A stretch of 64,000 nucleotides of DNA from Maylandia zebra (taxonomy: Eukaryota > Chordata > Actinopteri > Cichliformes > Cichlidae), in the NCBI RefSeq assembly GCF_041146795.1, contig NC_135176.1, positions 15,493,286 through 15,557,285 of the forward strand, written 5' to 3'. Position numbers and translations under genes: made by a program. Positions 1 through 13,484 of this stretch are shown here, piece by piece; position 1 is the first letter of the stretch, and the number at the start of each line of letters is the position of its first letter. The notes beneath the pieces were generated by a model. It did no database searches, had not been told where the DNA came from, and saw only the letters and a program-made list of their open reading frames with translations.

Positions 1-11
1 CATATGTAATG

Positions 12-2380
12 TTAAATATCTTGTGTTTTTGTGCCACGGTCCTTTTTACGCCTGCGCATTGCAGCCATAGGATCGCCTTCTCTTTCCTGTTCTCTCAACA
101 TGCGGTCAAGATCCTCAAGTGGCTTAAGGGCTTCGCGCAGCGCTTCCTTAAGTTTCTGGTGATGCATCTGGATCTGTGCCAACCTATACATACATTTTAA
201 CATAAACCATTGAACCACTTTTATAATTTTTTATGTGGATATAATCACATAAACTGTGATATTTGAAATGATCATGCACATTTACCCTTTTCCCCACTGA
301 GCGTATTTCTCGTCTCTTGCCGCTTTTTCACCAGCTTTCTTTTTCTGTTCATTTCTCTCTGAATTCAGATCCCTCCTTTTGCCACTTTTGTCTCTGAAAA
401 TCGTCTGAGCCTTACGCGATTCATCTGGTCAAAGGGGATGAATGGGTAAGTATGTAGAAACTTCATTATTTAATTTTAGGACTAAATAAAATACGACAAT
501 ATAGATGATAAGCTGAAATGAGATGCAAAGCTGTATGAAGCTCTTCAATCAATGGGTGTAAAAAAATCTTAAGAGAGAAAAGTTGATGAAACCTTCAAGT
601 GGCTGATTGTGTTTTTCTCTGCGTCTGTTCTCCTTTTGCTCTTTCCTTAAAATGTCCACAGAAACCAGGCCTGCCTTTCCACCAGATAGCATCCTTTGGC
701 CCTGGTTATAAAAAAAAAAAAGACAATTGAAAAATATAACATTTGAGTGAAATCAGATTTGACATTAATCTTTGTTCCAACACAGTCTGCTTACCTGTGA
801 CTGGCCTGGCCTACGAGGTGGTGACAAATCTCCATCCGAGTCCCTTCCACTCGGTGGCTGCCCCCTGGGTGGAGACTGGTCAGAGTCTGAGCCCCGTTTA
901 GTTTTTGAGGGCCTCCTTGGGGGAGATTGGTCGGAGTCTGAGGCGTTTCCCTTCAGGGGCCTTTTCCTCGGGGGAGACGGATCCGAGTCTGAATCATGTC
1001 TATTCTAACCCTTCTTAGCCACCGCTGACCGATGAGGATCCGGTGAGCGTTTTTTACTTAACAAGGATGAGCTGAGCTTGCTTTTGTTGGAGGCTGAATC
1101 TGACAAAGACACAGTTAATTTGTTAATTTTCATTTTGTAATGCCTTTTGGACAAAAATTAAAGATTTATTATTAGATCAAGCTATGTCTTTAAAATAAAT
1201 TTCAATTCAAAACTCATGTTAAATGGGTCTCTGCTTTTTACTTTTATTCATATGCCACACCAGATTCCACTTTACAATTTAAATGGATCACTGACCTTTA
1301 CTTTGCATTTTTTCTGACTTTCCTGAACACTGTCTTGGTGGTGACAAGTCTGGGGAGTCATGGCGTCTTCTCCTGGGAGGAGAGACATCTGGAGAGTCAT
1401 GGCGTCTTCTCCTGGGAGGAGAGACATCTGGAGAGTCGTGACGTCTTCTCTTGGGAGGAGAGACATCTGGAGAGTCATGACGTCTTCTCCTGGGAGGAGA
1501 GACATCAGGAGAGTCGTGACGTCTTCTCCTGGGAGGAGAGACATCTGGAGAGTTGTGATGTCTAGTCCTGGGAGGAGAGACATCTGGAGAGTCATGACGT
1601 CTTCTCCTGGGAGGAGAGACATCTGGAGAGTCGTGAGGTCTAGTCCTGTGAGGAGAGACATCAGGAGAGTCGTGACGTCTTCTCCTGGGAGGAGAGACAT
1701 CTGGAGAGTCGTGAGGTCTAGTCCTGTGAGGAGAGACATCTGGAGAGTCATGACGTCTTCTCTTGGGAGGAGAGACAACAGGAGAGTCGTGACGTCTTCT
1801 CTTGGGAGGAGAGACATCTGGAGAGTCATGAGGTCTAGTCCTGGGAGGAGAGACATCTGGAGAGTCATGACGTCTTCTCCTGGGAGGAGAGACATCTGGA
1901 GAGTCGTGAGGTCTAGTCCTGGGAGGAGAGACATCTGGAGAGTCATGACGTCTTCTCCTGGGAGGAGAGACATCTGGAGAGTCGTGAGGTCTAGTCCTGG
2001 GAGGAGAGACATCAGGAGAGTCATGAAGTCTTCTCCTGGGAGGAGAGACATCTGGAGAGTCGTGAGGTCTAGTCCTGGGAGGAGAGACATCTGGAGAGTC
2101 ATGACGTCTTCTCCTGGGAGGAGAGACATCTGGAGAGTCATGAGGTCTAGTCCTGGGAGGAGAGACATCTGGAGAGTCATGACGTCTTCTCCTGGGAGGA
2201 GAGACATCTGGAGAGTCGTGAGGTCTAGTCCTGGGAGGAGAGACATCAGGAGAGTCGTGACGTCTTGTCCTGTGAGGAGAGACATCCGGAGAGTACTTCC
2301 GACTTCTCTTTGGTGGAGAGATGTCTGGAGAGTCATGCCGGGTCTTTTTGACAGGAGAATCCTGTCCTCTTCTCTTTGAG
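12..2380 (-). pseudogene. bud13: bud13 array unit A (leftmost, last copy)
   Basis: Contains, 5'->3' on the minus strand, the minisatellite exon (repeats about 1350–2290, roughly 26 copies of 39 bp), the SDSD/SPPR exon (about 781–1087), the GGKAGLVSVDI exon, the FRDKSGK exon and the REQEREGDPM exon (about 12–183). The SDSD exon carries a premature stop: the CAG codon of the other units is TAG (plus 1005–1007). The final exon also meets TAA at 12–14. Past the array breakpoint the sequence (1–11) is new, so any real last bud13 exons would lie outside the window. No start exon and no acceptor for the repeat exon. Classed as a decayed copy. Confidence 0.75.
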
Positions 2381-4593
2381 TTAAATATCTTGTGTTTTTG
2401 TGCCACGGTCCTTTTTACGCCTGCGCATTGCAGCCATAGGATCGCCTTCTCTTTCCTGTTCTCTCAACATGCGGTCAAGATCCTCAAGTGGCTTAAGGGC
2501 TTCGCGCAGCGCTTCCTTAAGTTTCTGCTGATGCATCTGGATCTGTGCCAACCTATACATACATTTTAACATAAACCATTGAACCACTTTTATAATTTTT
2601 TATGTGGATATAATCACATAAACTGTGATATTTGAAATGATCATGCACATTTACCCTTTTCCCCACTGAGCGTATTTCTCGTCTCTTGCCGCTTTTTCAC
2701 CAGCTTTCTTTTTCTGTTCATTTCTCTCTGAATCCAGATCCCTCCTTTTGCCACTTTTGTCTCTGAAAATCGTCTGAGCCTTACGCGATTCATCTGGTCA
2801 AAGGGGATGAATGGGTAAGTATGTAGAAACTTCATTATTTAATTTTAGGACTAAATAAAATACGACAATATAGATGATAAGCTGAAATGAGATGCAAAGC
2901 TGTATGAAGCTCTTCAATCAATGGGTGTAAAAAAATCTTAAGAGAGAAAAGTTGATGAAATCTTCAAGTGGCTGATTGTGTTTTTCTCTGCGTCTGTTCT
3001 CCTTTTGCTCTTTCCTTAGAATGTCCACAGAAACCAGGCCTGCCTTTCCACCAGATAGCATCCTTTGGCCCTGGTTATAAAAAAAAAAAAGACAATTGAA
3101 AAATATAACATTTGAGTGAAATCAGATTTGACATTAATCTTTGTTCCAACACAGTCTGCTTACCTGTGACTGGCCTGGCCTACGAGGTGGTGACAAATCT
3201 CCATCCGAGTCCCTTCCACTCGGTGGCTGCCCCCTGGGTGGAGACTGGTCAGAGTCTGAGCCCCGTTTAGTTTTTGAGGGCCTCCTTGGGGGAGATTGGT
3301 CGGAGTCTGAGGCGTTTCCCTTCAGGGGCCTTTTCCTCGGGGGAGACGGATCCGAGTCTGAATCATGTCTATTCTGACCCTTCTTAGCCACCGCTGACCG
3401 ATGAGGATCCGGTGAGCGTTTTTTACTTAACAAGGATGAGCTGAGCTTGCTTTTGTTGGAGGCTGAATCTGACAAAGACACAGTTAATTTGTTAATTTTC
3501 ATTTTGTAATGCCTTTTGGACAAAAATTAAAGATTTATTATTAGATCAAGCTATGTCTTTAAAATAAATTTCAATTCAAAACTCATGTTAAATGGGTCTC
3601 TGCTTTTTACTTTTATTCATATGCCACACCAGATTCCACTTTACAATTTAAATGGATCACTGACCTTTACTTTGCATTTTTTCTGACTTTCCTGAACACT
3701 GTCTTGGTGGTGACAAGCCTGGGGAGTCATGGCGTCTTCTCCTGGGAGGAGAGACATCTGGAGAGTCGTGACGTCTTCTCTTGGGAGGAGAGACATCTGG
3801 AGAGTCATGACGTCTTCTCCTGGGAGGAGAGACATCAGGAGAGTCGTGACGTCTTCTCTTGGGAGGAGAGACATCTGGAGAGTTGTGATGTCTAGTCCTG
3901 GGAGGAGAGACATCTGGAGAGTCATGACGTCTTCTCCTGTGAGGAGAGACATCAGGAGAGTCGTGACGTCTTCTCCTGGGAGGAGAGACATCTGGAGAGT
4001 CGTGAGGTCTAGTCCTGTGAGGAGAGACATCTGGAGAGTCATGACGTCTTCTCTTGGGAGGAGAGACAACAGGAGAGTCGTGACGTCTTCTCTTGGGAGG
4101 AGAGACATCTGGAGAGTCATGAGGTCTAGTCCTGGGAGGAGAGACATCTGGAGAGTCATGACGTCTTCTCCTGGGAGGAGAGACATCTGGAGAGTCGTGA
4201 GGTCTAGTCCTGGGAGGAGAGACATCTGGAGAGTCATGACGTCTTCTCCTGGGAGGAGAGACATCTGGAGAGTCGTGAGGTCTAGTCCTGGGAGGAGAGA
4301 CATCAGGAGAGTCATGACGTCTTCTCCTGGGAGGAGAGACATCTGGAGAGTCGTGAGGTCTAGTCCTGGGAGGAGAGACATCTGGAGAGTCATGACGTCT
4401 TCTCCTGGGAGGAGAGACATCTGGAGAGTCGTGAGGTCTAGTCCTGGGAGGAGAGACATCAGGAGAGTCGTGACGTCTTGTCCTGTGAGGAGAGACATCC
4501 GGAGAGTACTTCCGACTTCTCTTTGGTGGAGAGATGTCTGGAGAGTCATGCCGGGTCTTTTTGACAGGAGAATCCTGTCCTCTTCTCTTTGAG
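2381..4593 (-). pseudogene. bud13: bud13 array unit B
   Basis: Same five exons as the other units; minisatellite about 3720–4505 (about 22 copies). The exon with the GGKAGLVSVDI motif has lost its donor: the GT used in other units reads AT here (plus about 2959–2960). The repeat-exon donor is GTCAGT rather than GTGAGT. The last exon runs into the frame-ending TAA at the junction (2381–2383). It carries QMHQQ where most units have QMHHQ, a variant shared with unit C. Confidence 0.75.
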
Positions 4594-6884
4594 TTAAATA
4601 TCTTGTGTTTTTGTGCCACGGTCCTTTTTACGCCTGCGCATTGCAGCCATAGGATCGCCTTCTCTTTCCTGTTCTCTCAACATGCGGTCAAGATCCTCAA
4701 GTGGCTTAAGGGCTTCGCGCAGCGCTTCCTTAAGTTTCTGCTGATGCATCTGGATCTGTGCCAACCTATACATACATTTTAACATAAACCATTGAACCAC
4801 TTTTATAATTTTTTATGTGGATATAATCACATAAACTGTGATATTTGAAATGATCATGCACATTTACCCTTTTCCCCACTGAGCGTATTTCTCGTCTCTT
4901 GCCGCTTTTTCACCAGCTTTCTTTTTCTGTTCATTTCTCTCTGAATCCAGATCCCTCCTTTTGCCACTTTTGTCTCTGAAAATCGTCTGAGCCTTACGCG
5001 ATTCATCTGGTCAAAGGGGATGAATGGGTAAGTATGTAGAAACTTCATTATTTAATTTTAGGACTAAATAAAATACGACAATATAGATGATAAGCTGAAA
5101 TGAGATGCAAAGCTGTATGAAGCTCTTCAATCAATGGGTGTAAAAAAATCTTAAGAGAGAAAAGTTGATGAAACCTTCAAGTGGCTGATTGTGTTTTTCT
5201 CTGCGTCTGTTCTCCTTTTGCTCTTTCCTTAAAATGTCCACAGAAACCAGGCCTGCCTTTCCACCAGATAGCATCCTTTGGCCCTGGTTATAAAAAAAAA
5301 AAAGACAATTGAAAAATATAACATTTGAGTGAAATCAGATTTGACATTAATCTTTGTTCCAACACAGTCTGCTTACCTGTGACTGGCCTGGCCTACGAGG
5401 TGGTGACAAATCTCCATCCGAGTCCCTTCCACTCGGTGGCTGCCCCCTGGGTGGAGACTGGTCAGAGTCTGAGCCCCGTTTAGTTTTTGAGGGCCTCCTT
5501 GGGGGAGATTGGTCGGAGTCTGAGGCGTTTCCCTTCAGGGGCCTTTTCCTCGGGGGAGACGGATCCGAGTCTGAATCATGTCTATTCTGACCCTTCTTAG
5601 CCACCGCTGACCGATGAGGATCCGGTGAGCGTTTTTTACTTAACAAGGATGAGCTGAGCTTGCTTTTGTTGGAGGCTGAATCTGACAAAGACACAGTTAA
5701 TTTGTTAATTTTCATTTTGTAATGCCTTTTGGACAAAAATTAAAGATTTATTATTAGATCAAGCTATGTCTTTAAAATAAATTTCAATTCAAAACTCATG
5801 TTAAATGGGTCTCTGCTTTTTACTTTTATTCATATGCCACACCAGATTCCACTTTACAATTTAAATGGATCACTCACCTTTACTTTGCATTTTTTCTGAC
5901 TTTCCTGAACACTGTCTTGGTGGTGACAAGCCTGGGGAGTCATGGCGTCTTCTCCTGGGAGGAGAGACATCTGGAGAGTCGTGACGTCTTCTCTTGGGAG
6001 GAGAGACATCTGGAGAGTCATGACGTCTTCTCCTGGGAGGAGAGACATCAGGAGAGTCGTGACGTCTTCTCTTGGGAGGAGAGACATCTGGAGAGTTGTG
6101 ATGTCTAGTCCTGGGAGGAGAGACATCTGGAGAGTCATGACGTCTTCTCCTGGGAGGAGAGACATCTGGAGAGTCGTGAGGTCTAGTCCTGTGAGGAGAG
6201 ACATCAGGAGAGTCGTGACGTCTTCTCCTGGGAGGAGAGACATCTGGAGAGTCGTGAGGTCTAGTCCTGTGAGGAGAGACATCTGGAGAGTCATGACGTC
6301 TTCTCTTGGGAGGAGAGACAACAGGAGAGTCGTGACGTCTTCTCTTGGGAGGAGAGACATCTGGAGAGTCATGAGGTCTAGTCCTGGGAGGAGAGACATC
6401 TGGAGAGTCATGACGTCTTCTCCTGGGAGGAGAGACATCTGGAGAGTCATGACGTCTTCTCCTGGGAGGAGAGACATCTGGAGAGTCGTGAGGTCTAGTC
6501 CTGGGAGGAGAGACATCTGGAGAGTCATGACGTCTTCTCCTGGGAGGAGAGACATCTGGAGAGTCGTGAGGTCTAGTCCTGGGAGGAGAGACATCAGGAG
6601 AGTCATGACGTCTTCTCCTGGGAGGAGAGACATCTGGAGAGTCGTGAGGTCTAGTCCTGGGAGGAGAGACATCTGGAGAGTCATGACGTCTTCTCCTGGG
6701 AGGAGAGACATCTGGAGAGTCGTGAGGTCTAGTCCTGGGAGGAGAGACATCAGGAGAGTCGTGACGTCTTGTCCTGTGAGGAGAGACATTCGGAGAGTAC
6801 TTCCGACTTCTCTTTGGTGGAGAGATGTCTGGAGAGTCATGCCGGGTCTTTTTGACAGGAGAATCCTGTCCTCTTCTCTTTGAG
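4594..6884 (-). pseudogene. bud13: bud13 array unit C
   Basis: Minisatellite about 5936–6795 (about 24 copies). Splice signals look usable: the repeat-exon donor is GTGAGT and the third-exon donor GT is kept. The unit still lacks a repeat-exon acceptor because the duplication breakpoint removed it, and the last exon ends in the junction TAA (4594–4596). It shares the QMHQQ variant with unit B. Confidence 0.75.
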
Positions 6885-9019
6885 TTAAATATCTTGTGTT
6901 TTTGTGCCACGGTCCTTTTTACGCCTGCGCATTGCAGCCATAGGATCGCCTTCTCTTTCCTGTTCTCTCAACATGCGGTCAAGATCCTCAAGTGGCTTAA
7001 GGGCTTCGCGCAGCGCTTCCTTAAGTTTCTGGTGATGCATCTGGATCTGTGCCAACCTATACATACATTTTAACATAAACCATTGAACCACTTTTATAAT
7101 TTTTTATGTGGATATAATCACATAAACTGTGATATTTGAAATGATCATGCACATTTACCCTTTTCCCCACTGAGCGTATTTCTCGTCTCTTGCCGCTTTT
7201 TCACCAGCTTTCTTTTTCTGTTCATTTCTCTCTGAATCCAGATCCCTCCTTTTGCCACTTTTGTCTCTGAAAATCGTCTGAGCCTTACGCGATTCATCTG
7301 GTCAAAGGGGATGAATGGGTAAGTATGTAGAAACTTCATTATTTAATTTTAGGACTAAATAAAATACGACAATATAGATGATAAGCTGAAATGAGATGCA
7401 AAGCTGTATGAAGCTCTTCAATCAATGGGTGTAAAAAAATCTTAAGAGAGAAAAGTTGATGAAACCTTCAAGTGGCTGATTGTGTTTTTCTCTGCGTCTG
7501 TTCTCCTTTTGCTCTTTCCTTAGAATGTCCACAGAAACCAGGCCTGCCTTTCCACCAGATAGCATCCTTTGGCCCTGGTTATAAAAAAAAAAAAGACAAT
7601 TGAAAAATATAACATTTGAGTGAAATCAGATTTGACATTAATCTTTGTTCCAACACAGTCTGCTTACCTGTGACTGGCCTGGCCTACGAGGTGGTGACAA
7701 ATCTCCATCCGAGTCCCTTCCACTCGGTGGCTGCCCCCTGGGTGGAGACTGGTCAGAGTCTGAGCCCCGTTTAGTTTTTGAGGGCCTCCTTGGGGGAGAT
7801 TGGTCGGAGTCTGAGGCGTTTCCCTTCAGGGGCCTTTTCCTCGGGGGAGACGGATCCGAGTCTGAATCATGTCTATTCTGACCCTTCTTAGCCACCGCTG
7901 ACCGATGAGGATCCGGTGAGCGTTTTTTACTTAACAAGGATGAGCTGAGCTTGCTTTTGTTGGAGGCTGAATCTGACAAAGACACAGTTAATTTGTTAAT
8001 TTTCATTTTGTAATGCCTTTTGGACAAAAATTAAAGATTTATTATTAGATCAAGCTATGTCTTTAAAATAAATTTCAATTCAAAACTCATGTTAAATGGG
8101 TCTCTGCTTTTTACTTTTATTCATATGCCACACCAGATTCCACTTTACAATTTAAATGGATCACTGACCTTTACTTTGCATTTTTTCTGACTTTCCTGAA
8201 CACTGTCTTGGTGGTGACAAGCCTGGGGAGTCATGGCGTCTTCTCCTGGGAGGAGAGACATCTGGAGAGTCGTGACGTCTTCTCTTGGGAGGAGAGACAT
8301 CTGGAGAGTCATGACGTCTTCTCCTGGGAGGAGAGACATCAGGAGAGTCGTGACGTCTTCTCTTGGGAGGAGAGACATCTGGAGAGTTGTGATGTCTAGT
8401 CCTGGGAGGAGAGACATCTGGAGAGTCATGACGTCTTCTCCTGTGAGGAGAGACATCTGGAGAGTCATGACGTCTTCTCCTGGGAGGAGAGACATCTGGA
8501 GAGTCGTGAGGTCTAGTCCTGTGAGGAGAGACATCAGGAGAGTCGTGACGTCTTCTCCTGGGAGGAGAGACATCTGGAGAGTCGTGAGGTCTAGTCCTGT
8601 GAGGAGAGACATCTGGAGAGTCATGACGTCTTCTCTTGGGAGGAGAGACAACAGGAGAGTCGTGACGTCTTCTCTTGGGAGGAGAGACATCTGGAGAGTC
8701 ATGAGGTCTAGTCCTGGGAGGAGAGACATCTGGAGAGTCATGACGTCTTCTCCTGGGAGGAGAGACATCTGGAGAGTCGTGAGGTCTAGTCCTGGGAGGA
8801 GAGACATCTGGAGAGTCATGACGTCTTCTCCTGGGAGGAGAGACATCTGGAGAGTCGTGAGGTCTAGTCCTGGGAGGAGAGACATCAGGAGAGTCGTGAC
8901 GTCTTGTCCTGTGAGGAGAGTCATCCGGAGAGTACTTCCGACTTCTCTTTGGTGGAGAGATGTCTGGAGAGTCATGCCGGGTCTTTTTGACAGGAGAATC
9001 CTGTCCTCTTCTCTTTGAG
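6885..9019 (-). pseudogene. bud13: bud13 array unit D (shortest)
   Basis: Shortest unit, 2135 bp, minisatellite about 8227–8930 (about 20 copies); all other unit lengths equal this plus multiples of 39. The third-exon donor GT is kept and the repeat-exon donor is GTCAGT. Near the 5' end of the minisatellite exon it carries YSPDDSP in place of YSPDVSP, a variant shared with unit G. The last exon ends at the junction TAA (6885–6887). Confidence 0.75.
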
Positions 9020-11271
9020 TTAAATATCTTGTGTTTTTGTGCCACGGTCCTTTTTACGCCTGCGCATTGCAGCCATAGGATCGCCTTCTCTTTCCTGTTC
9101 TCTCAACATGCGGTCAAGATCCTCAAGTGGCTTAAGGGCTTCGCGCAGCGCTTCCTTAAGTTTCTGGTGATGCATCTGGATCTGTGCCAACCTATACATA
9201 CATTTTAACATAAACCATTGAACCACTTTTATAATTTTTTATGTGGATATAATCACATAAACTGTGATATTTGAAATGATCATGCACATTTACCCTTTTC
9301 CCCACTGAGCGTATTTCTCGTCTGTTGCCGCTTTTTCACCAGCTTTCTTTTTCTGTTCATTTCTCTCTGAATCCAGATCCCTCCTTTTGCCACTTTTGTC
9401 TCTGAAAATCGTCTGAGCCTTACGCGATTCATCTGGTCAAAGGGGATGAATGGGTAAGTATGTAGAAACTTCATTATTTAATTTTAGGACTAAATAAAAT
9501 ACGACAATATAGATGATAAGCTGAAATGAGATGCAAAGCTGTATGAAGCTCTTCAATCAATGGGTGTAAAAAAATCTTAAGAGAGAAAAGTTGATGAAAT
9601 CTTCAAGTGGCTGATTGTGTTTTTCTCTGCGTCTGTTCTCCTTTTGCTCTTTCCTTAAAATGTCCACAGAAACCAGGCCTGCCTTTCCACCAGATAGCAT
9701 CCTTTGGCCCTGGTTATAAAAAAAAAAAAGACAATTGAAAAATATAACATTTGAGTGAAATCAGATTTGACATTAATCTTTGTTCCAACACAGTCTGCTT
9801 ACCTGTGACTGGCCTGGCCTACGAGGTGGTGACAAATCTCCATCCGAGTCCCTTCCACTCGGTGGCTGCCCCCTGGGTGGAGACTGGTCAGAGTCTGAGC
9901 CCCGTTTAGTTTTTGAGGGCCTCCTTGGGGGAGATTGGTCGGAGTCTGAGGCGTTTCCCTTCAGGGGCCTTTTCCTCGGGGGAGACGGATCCGAGTCTGA
10001 ATCATGTCTATTCTGACCCTTCTTAGCCACCGCTGACCGATGAGGATCCGGTGAGCGTTTTTTACTTAACAAGGATGAGCTGAGCTTGCTTTTGTTGGAG
10101 GCTGAATCTGACAAAGACACAGTTAATTTGTTAATTTTCATTTTGTAATGCCTTTTGGACAAAAATTAAAGATTTATTATTAGATCAAGCTATGTCTTTA
10201 AAATAAATTTCAATTCAAAACTCATGTTAAATGGGTCTCTGCTTTTTACTTTTATTCATATGCCACACCAGATTCCACTTTACAATTTAAATGGATCACT
10301 GACCTTTACTTTGCATTTTTTCTGACTTTCCTGAACACTGTCTTGGTGGTGACAAGTCTGGGGAGTCATGGCGTCTTCTCCTGGGAGGAGAGACATCAGG
10401 AGAGTCGTGACGTCTTCTCTTGGGAGGAGAGACATCTGGAGAGTCATGACGTCTTCTCCTGGGAGGAGAGACATCAGGAGAGTCGTGACGTCTTCTCTTG
10501 GGAGGAGAGACATCTGGAGAGTTGTGATGTCTAGTCCTGGGAGGAGAGACATCTGGAGAGTCATGACGTCTTCTCCTGGGAGGAGAGACATCTGGAGAGT
10601 CGTGAGGTCTAGTCCTGTGAGGAGAGACATCAGGAGAGTCGTGACGTCTTCTCCTGGGAGGAGAGACATCTGGAGAGTCGTGAGGTCTAGTCCTGTGAGG
10701 AGAGACATCTGGAGAGTCATGACGTCTTCTCTTGGGAGGAGAGACAACAGGAGAGTCGTGACGTCTTCTCTTGGGAGGAGAGACATCTGGAGAGTCATGA
10801 GGTCTAGTCCTGGGAGGAGAGACATCTGGAGAGTCATGACGTCTTCTCCTGGGAGGAGAGACATCTGGAGAGTCGTGAGGTCTAGTCCTGGGAGGAGAGA
10901 CATCTGGAGAGTCATGACGTCTTCTCCTGGGAGGAGAGACATCTGGAGAGTCGTGAGGTCTAGTCCTGGGAGGAGAGACATCAGGAGAGTCATGACGTCT
11001 TCTCCTGGGAGGAGAGACATCTGGAGAGTCGTGAGGTCTAGTCCTGGGAGGAGAGACATCTGGAGAGTCATGACGTCTTCTCCTGGGAGGAGAGACATCT
11101 GGAGAGTCGTGAGGTCTAGTCCTGGGAGGAGAGACATCTGGAGAGTCGTGACGTCTTGTCCTGTGAGGAGAGACATCCGGAGAGTACTTCCGACTTCTCT
11201 TTGGTGGAGAGATGTCTGGAGAGTCATGCCGGGTCTTTTTGACAGGAGAATCCTGTCCTCTTCTCTTTGAG
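9020..11271 (-). pseudogene. bud13: bud13 array unit E
   Basis: Minisatellite about 10362–11180 (about 23 copies). The third-exon donor GT is mutated to AT (about 9598–9599), as in units B and F. The repeat-exon donor is GTCAGT. The FRDKSGK exon has RQQTRN-type wording on the shadow frame, a one-base change shared with unit H, so variants are distributed in a mosaic across units. The last exon ends at the junction TAA (9020–9022). Confidence 0.75.
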
Positions 11272-13484
11272 TTAAATATCTTGTGTTTTTGTGCCACGGT
11301 CCTTTTTACGCCTGCGCATTGCAGCCATAGGATCGCCTTCTCTTTCCTGTTCTCTCAACATGCGGTCAAGATCCTCAAGTGGCTTAAGGGCTTCGCGCAG
11401 CGCTTCCTTAAGTTTCTGGTGATGCATCTGGATCTGTGCCAACCTATACATACATTTTAACATAAACCATTGAACCACTTTTATAATTTTTTATGTGGAT
11501 ATAATCACATAAACTGTGATATTTGAAATGATCATGCACATTTACCCTTTTCCCCACTGAGCGTATTTCTCGTCTCTTGCCGCTTTTTCACCAGCTTTCT
11601 TTTTCTGTTCATTTCTCTCTGAATCCAGATCCCTCCTTTTGCCACTTTTGTCTCTGAAAATCGTCTGAGCCTTACGCGATTCATCTGGTCAAAGGGGATG
11701 AATGGGTAAGTATGTAGAAACTTCATTATTTAATTTTAGGACTAAATAAAATACGACAATATAGATGATAAGCTGAAATGAGATGCAAAGCTGTATGAAG
11801 CTCTTCAATCAATGGGTGTAAAAAAATCTTAAGAGAGAAAAGTTGATGAAATCTTCAAGTGGCTGATTGTGTTTTTCTCTGCGTCTGTTCTCCTTTTGCT
11901 CTTTCCTTAAAATGTCCACAGAAACCAGGCCTGCCTTTCCACCAGATAGCATCCTTTGGCCCTGGTTATAAAAAAAAAAAAGACAATTGAAAAATATAAC
12001 ATTTGAGTGAAATCAGATTTGACATTAATCTTTGTTCCAACACAGTCTGCTTACCTGTGACTGGCCTGGCCTACGAGGTGGTGACAAATCTCCATCCGAG
12101 TCCCTTCCACTCGGTGGCTGCCCCCTGGGTGGAGACTGGTCAGAGTCTGAGCCCCGTTTAGTTTTTGAGGGCCTCCTTGGGGGAGATTGGTCGGAGTCTG
12201 AGGCGTTTCCCTTCAGGGGCCTTTTCCTCGGGGGAGACGGATCCGAGTCTGAATCATGTCTATTCTGACCCTTCTTAGCCACCGCTGACCGATGAGGATC
12301 CGGTGAGCGTTTTTTACTTAACAAGGATGAGCTGAGCTTGCTTTTGTTGGAGGCTGAATCTGACAAAGACACAGTTAATTTGTTAATTTTCATTTTGTAA
12401 TGCCTTTTGAACAAAAATTAAAGATTTATTATTAGATCAAGCTATGTCTTTAAAATAAATTTCAATTCAAAACTCATGTTAAATGGGTCTCTGCTTTTTA
12501 CTTTTATTCATATGCCACACCAGATTCCACTTTACAATTTAAATGGATCACTCACCTTTACTTTGCATTTTTTCTGACTTTCCTGAACACTGTCTTGGTG
12601 GTGACAAGCCTGGGGAGTCATGGCGTCTTCTCCTGGGAGGAGAGACATCTGGAGAGTCGTGACGTCTTCTCTTGGGAGGAGAGACATCTGGAGAGTCATG
12701 ACGTCTTCTCCTGGGAGGAGAGACATCAGGAGAGTCGTGACGTCTTCTCTTGGGAGGAGAGACATCTGGAGAGTTGTGATGTCTAGTCCTGGGAGGAGAG
12801 ACATCTGGAGAGTCATGACGTCTTCTCCTGGGAGGAGAGACATCTGGAGAGTCGTGAGGTCTAGTCCTGTGAGGAGAGACATCAGGAGAGTCGTGACGTC
12901 TTCTCCTGGGAGGAGAGACATCTGGAGAGTCGTGAGGTCTAGTCCTGTGAGGAGAGACATCTGGAGAGTCATGACGTCTTCTCTTGGGAGGAGAGACAAC
13001 AGGAGAGTCGTGACGTCTTCTCTTGGGAGGAGAGACATCTGGAGAGTCATGAGGTCTAGTCCTGGGAGGAGAGACATCTGGAGAGTCATGACGTCTTCTC
13101 CTGGGAGGAGAGACATCTGGAGAGTCGTGAGGTCTAGTCCTGGGAGGAGAGACATCTGGAGAGTCATGACGTCTTCTCCTGGGAGGAGAGACATCTGGAG
13201 AGTCGTGAGGTCTAGTCCTGGGAGGAGAGACATCAGGAGAGTCATGACGTCTTCTCCTGGGAGGAGAGACATCTGGAGAGTCGTGAGGTCTAGTCCTGGG
13301 AGGAGAGACATCTGGAGAGTCATGACGTCTTCTCCTGGGAGGAGAGACATCTGGAGAGTCGTGAGGTCTAGTCCTGGGAGGAGAGACATTCGGAGAGTAC
13401 TTCCGACTTCTCTTTGGTGGAGAGATGTCTGGAGAGTCATGCCGGGTCTTTTTGACAGGAGAATCCTGTCCTCTTCTCTTTGAG
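11272..13484 (-). pseudogene. bud13: bud13 array unit F
   Basis: Minisatellite about 12614–13390 (about 22 copies); relative to other units two 39-bp repeats are missing at its 5' end, next to YSPNVSP. The third-exon donor is AT (about 11850–11851) instead of GT. The repeat-exon donor is GTGAGT. The last exon ends at the junction TAA (11272–11274). Confidence 0.75.

Noticed and set aside
1-20. Normal donor of the last bud13 exon at the window edge
   Set aside because: After ACACAAG the sequence reads ATATTTAAC with TAA in frame; neither GT nor a convincing U12 AT donor is present.
772-1008. Plus-strand small proteins over the SDSD exon, repeated in each unit
   Set aside because: Antisense of the bud13 SDSD/SPPR exon; no independent support.
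1272-2336. Minus-strand frame MSLLPGEDVMTLQ repeats
   Set aside because: Second open frame of the same minisatellite; no family match, and out of phase with the flanking exons.
1360-2379. Long plus-strand open frames (SSPGRRDIWRV repeats) across every minisatellite
   Set aside because: They are antisense shadows. A 39-bp stop-free repeat keeps several frames open in both directions; only the minus frame with HDSPDVSPPRRR matches BUD13.
2641-2835. 64-residue minus frame MKFLHTYPFIPFDQ in each unit
   Set aside because: Wrong frame over the FRDKSGK exon; the phase-consistent frame gives the BUD13 sequence.
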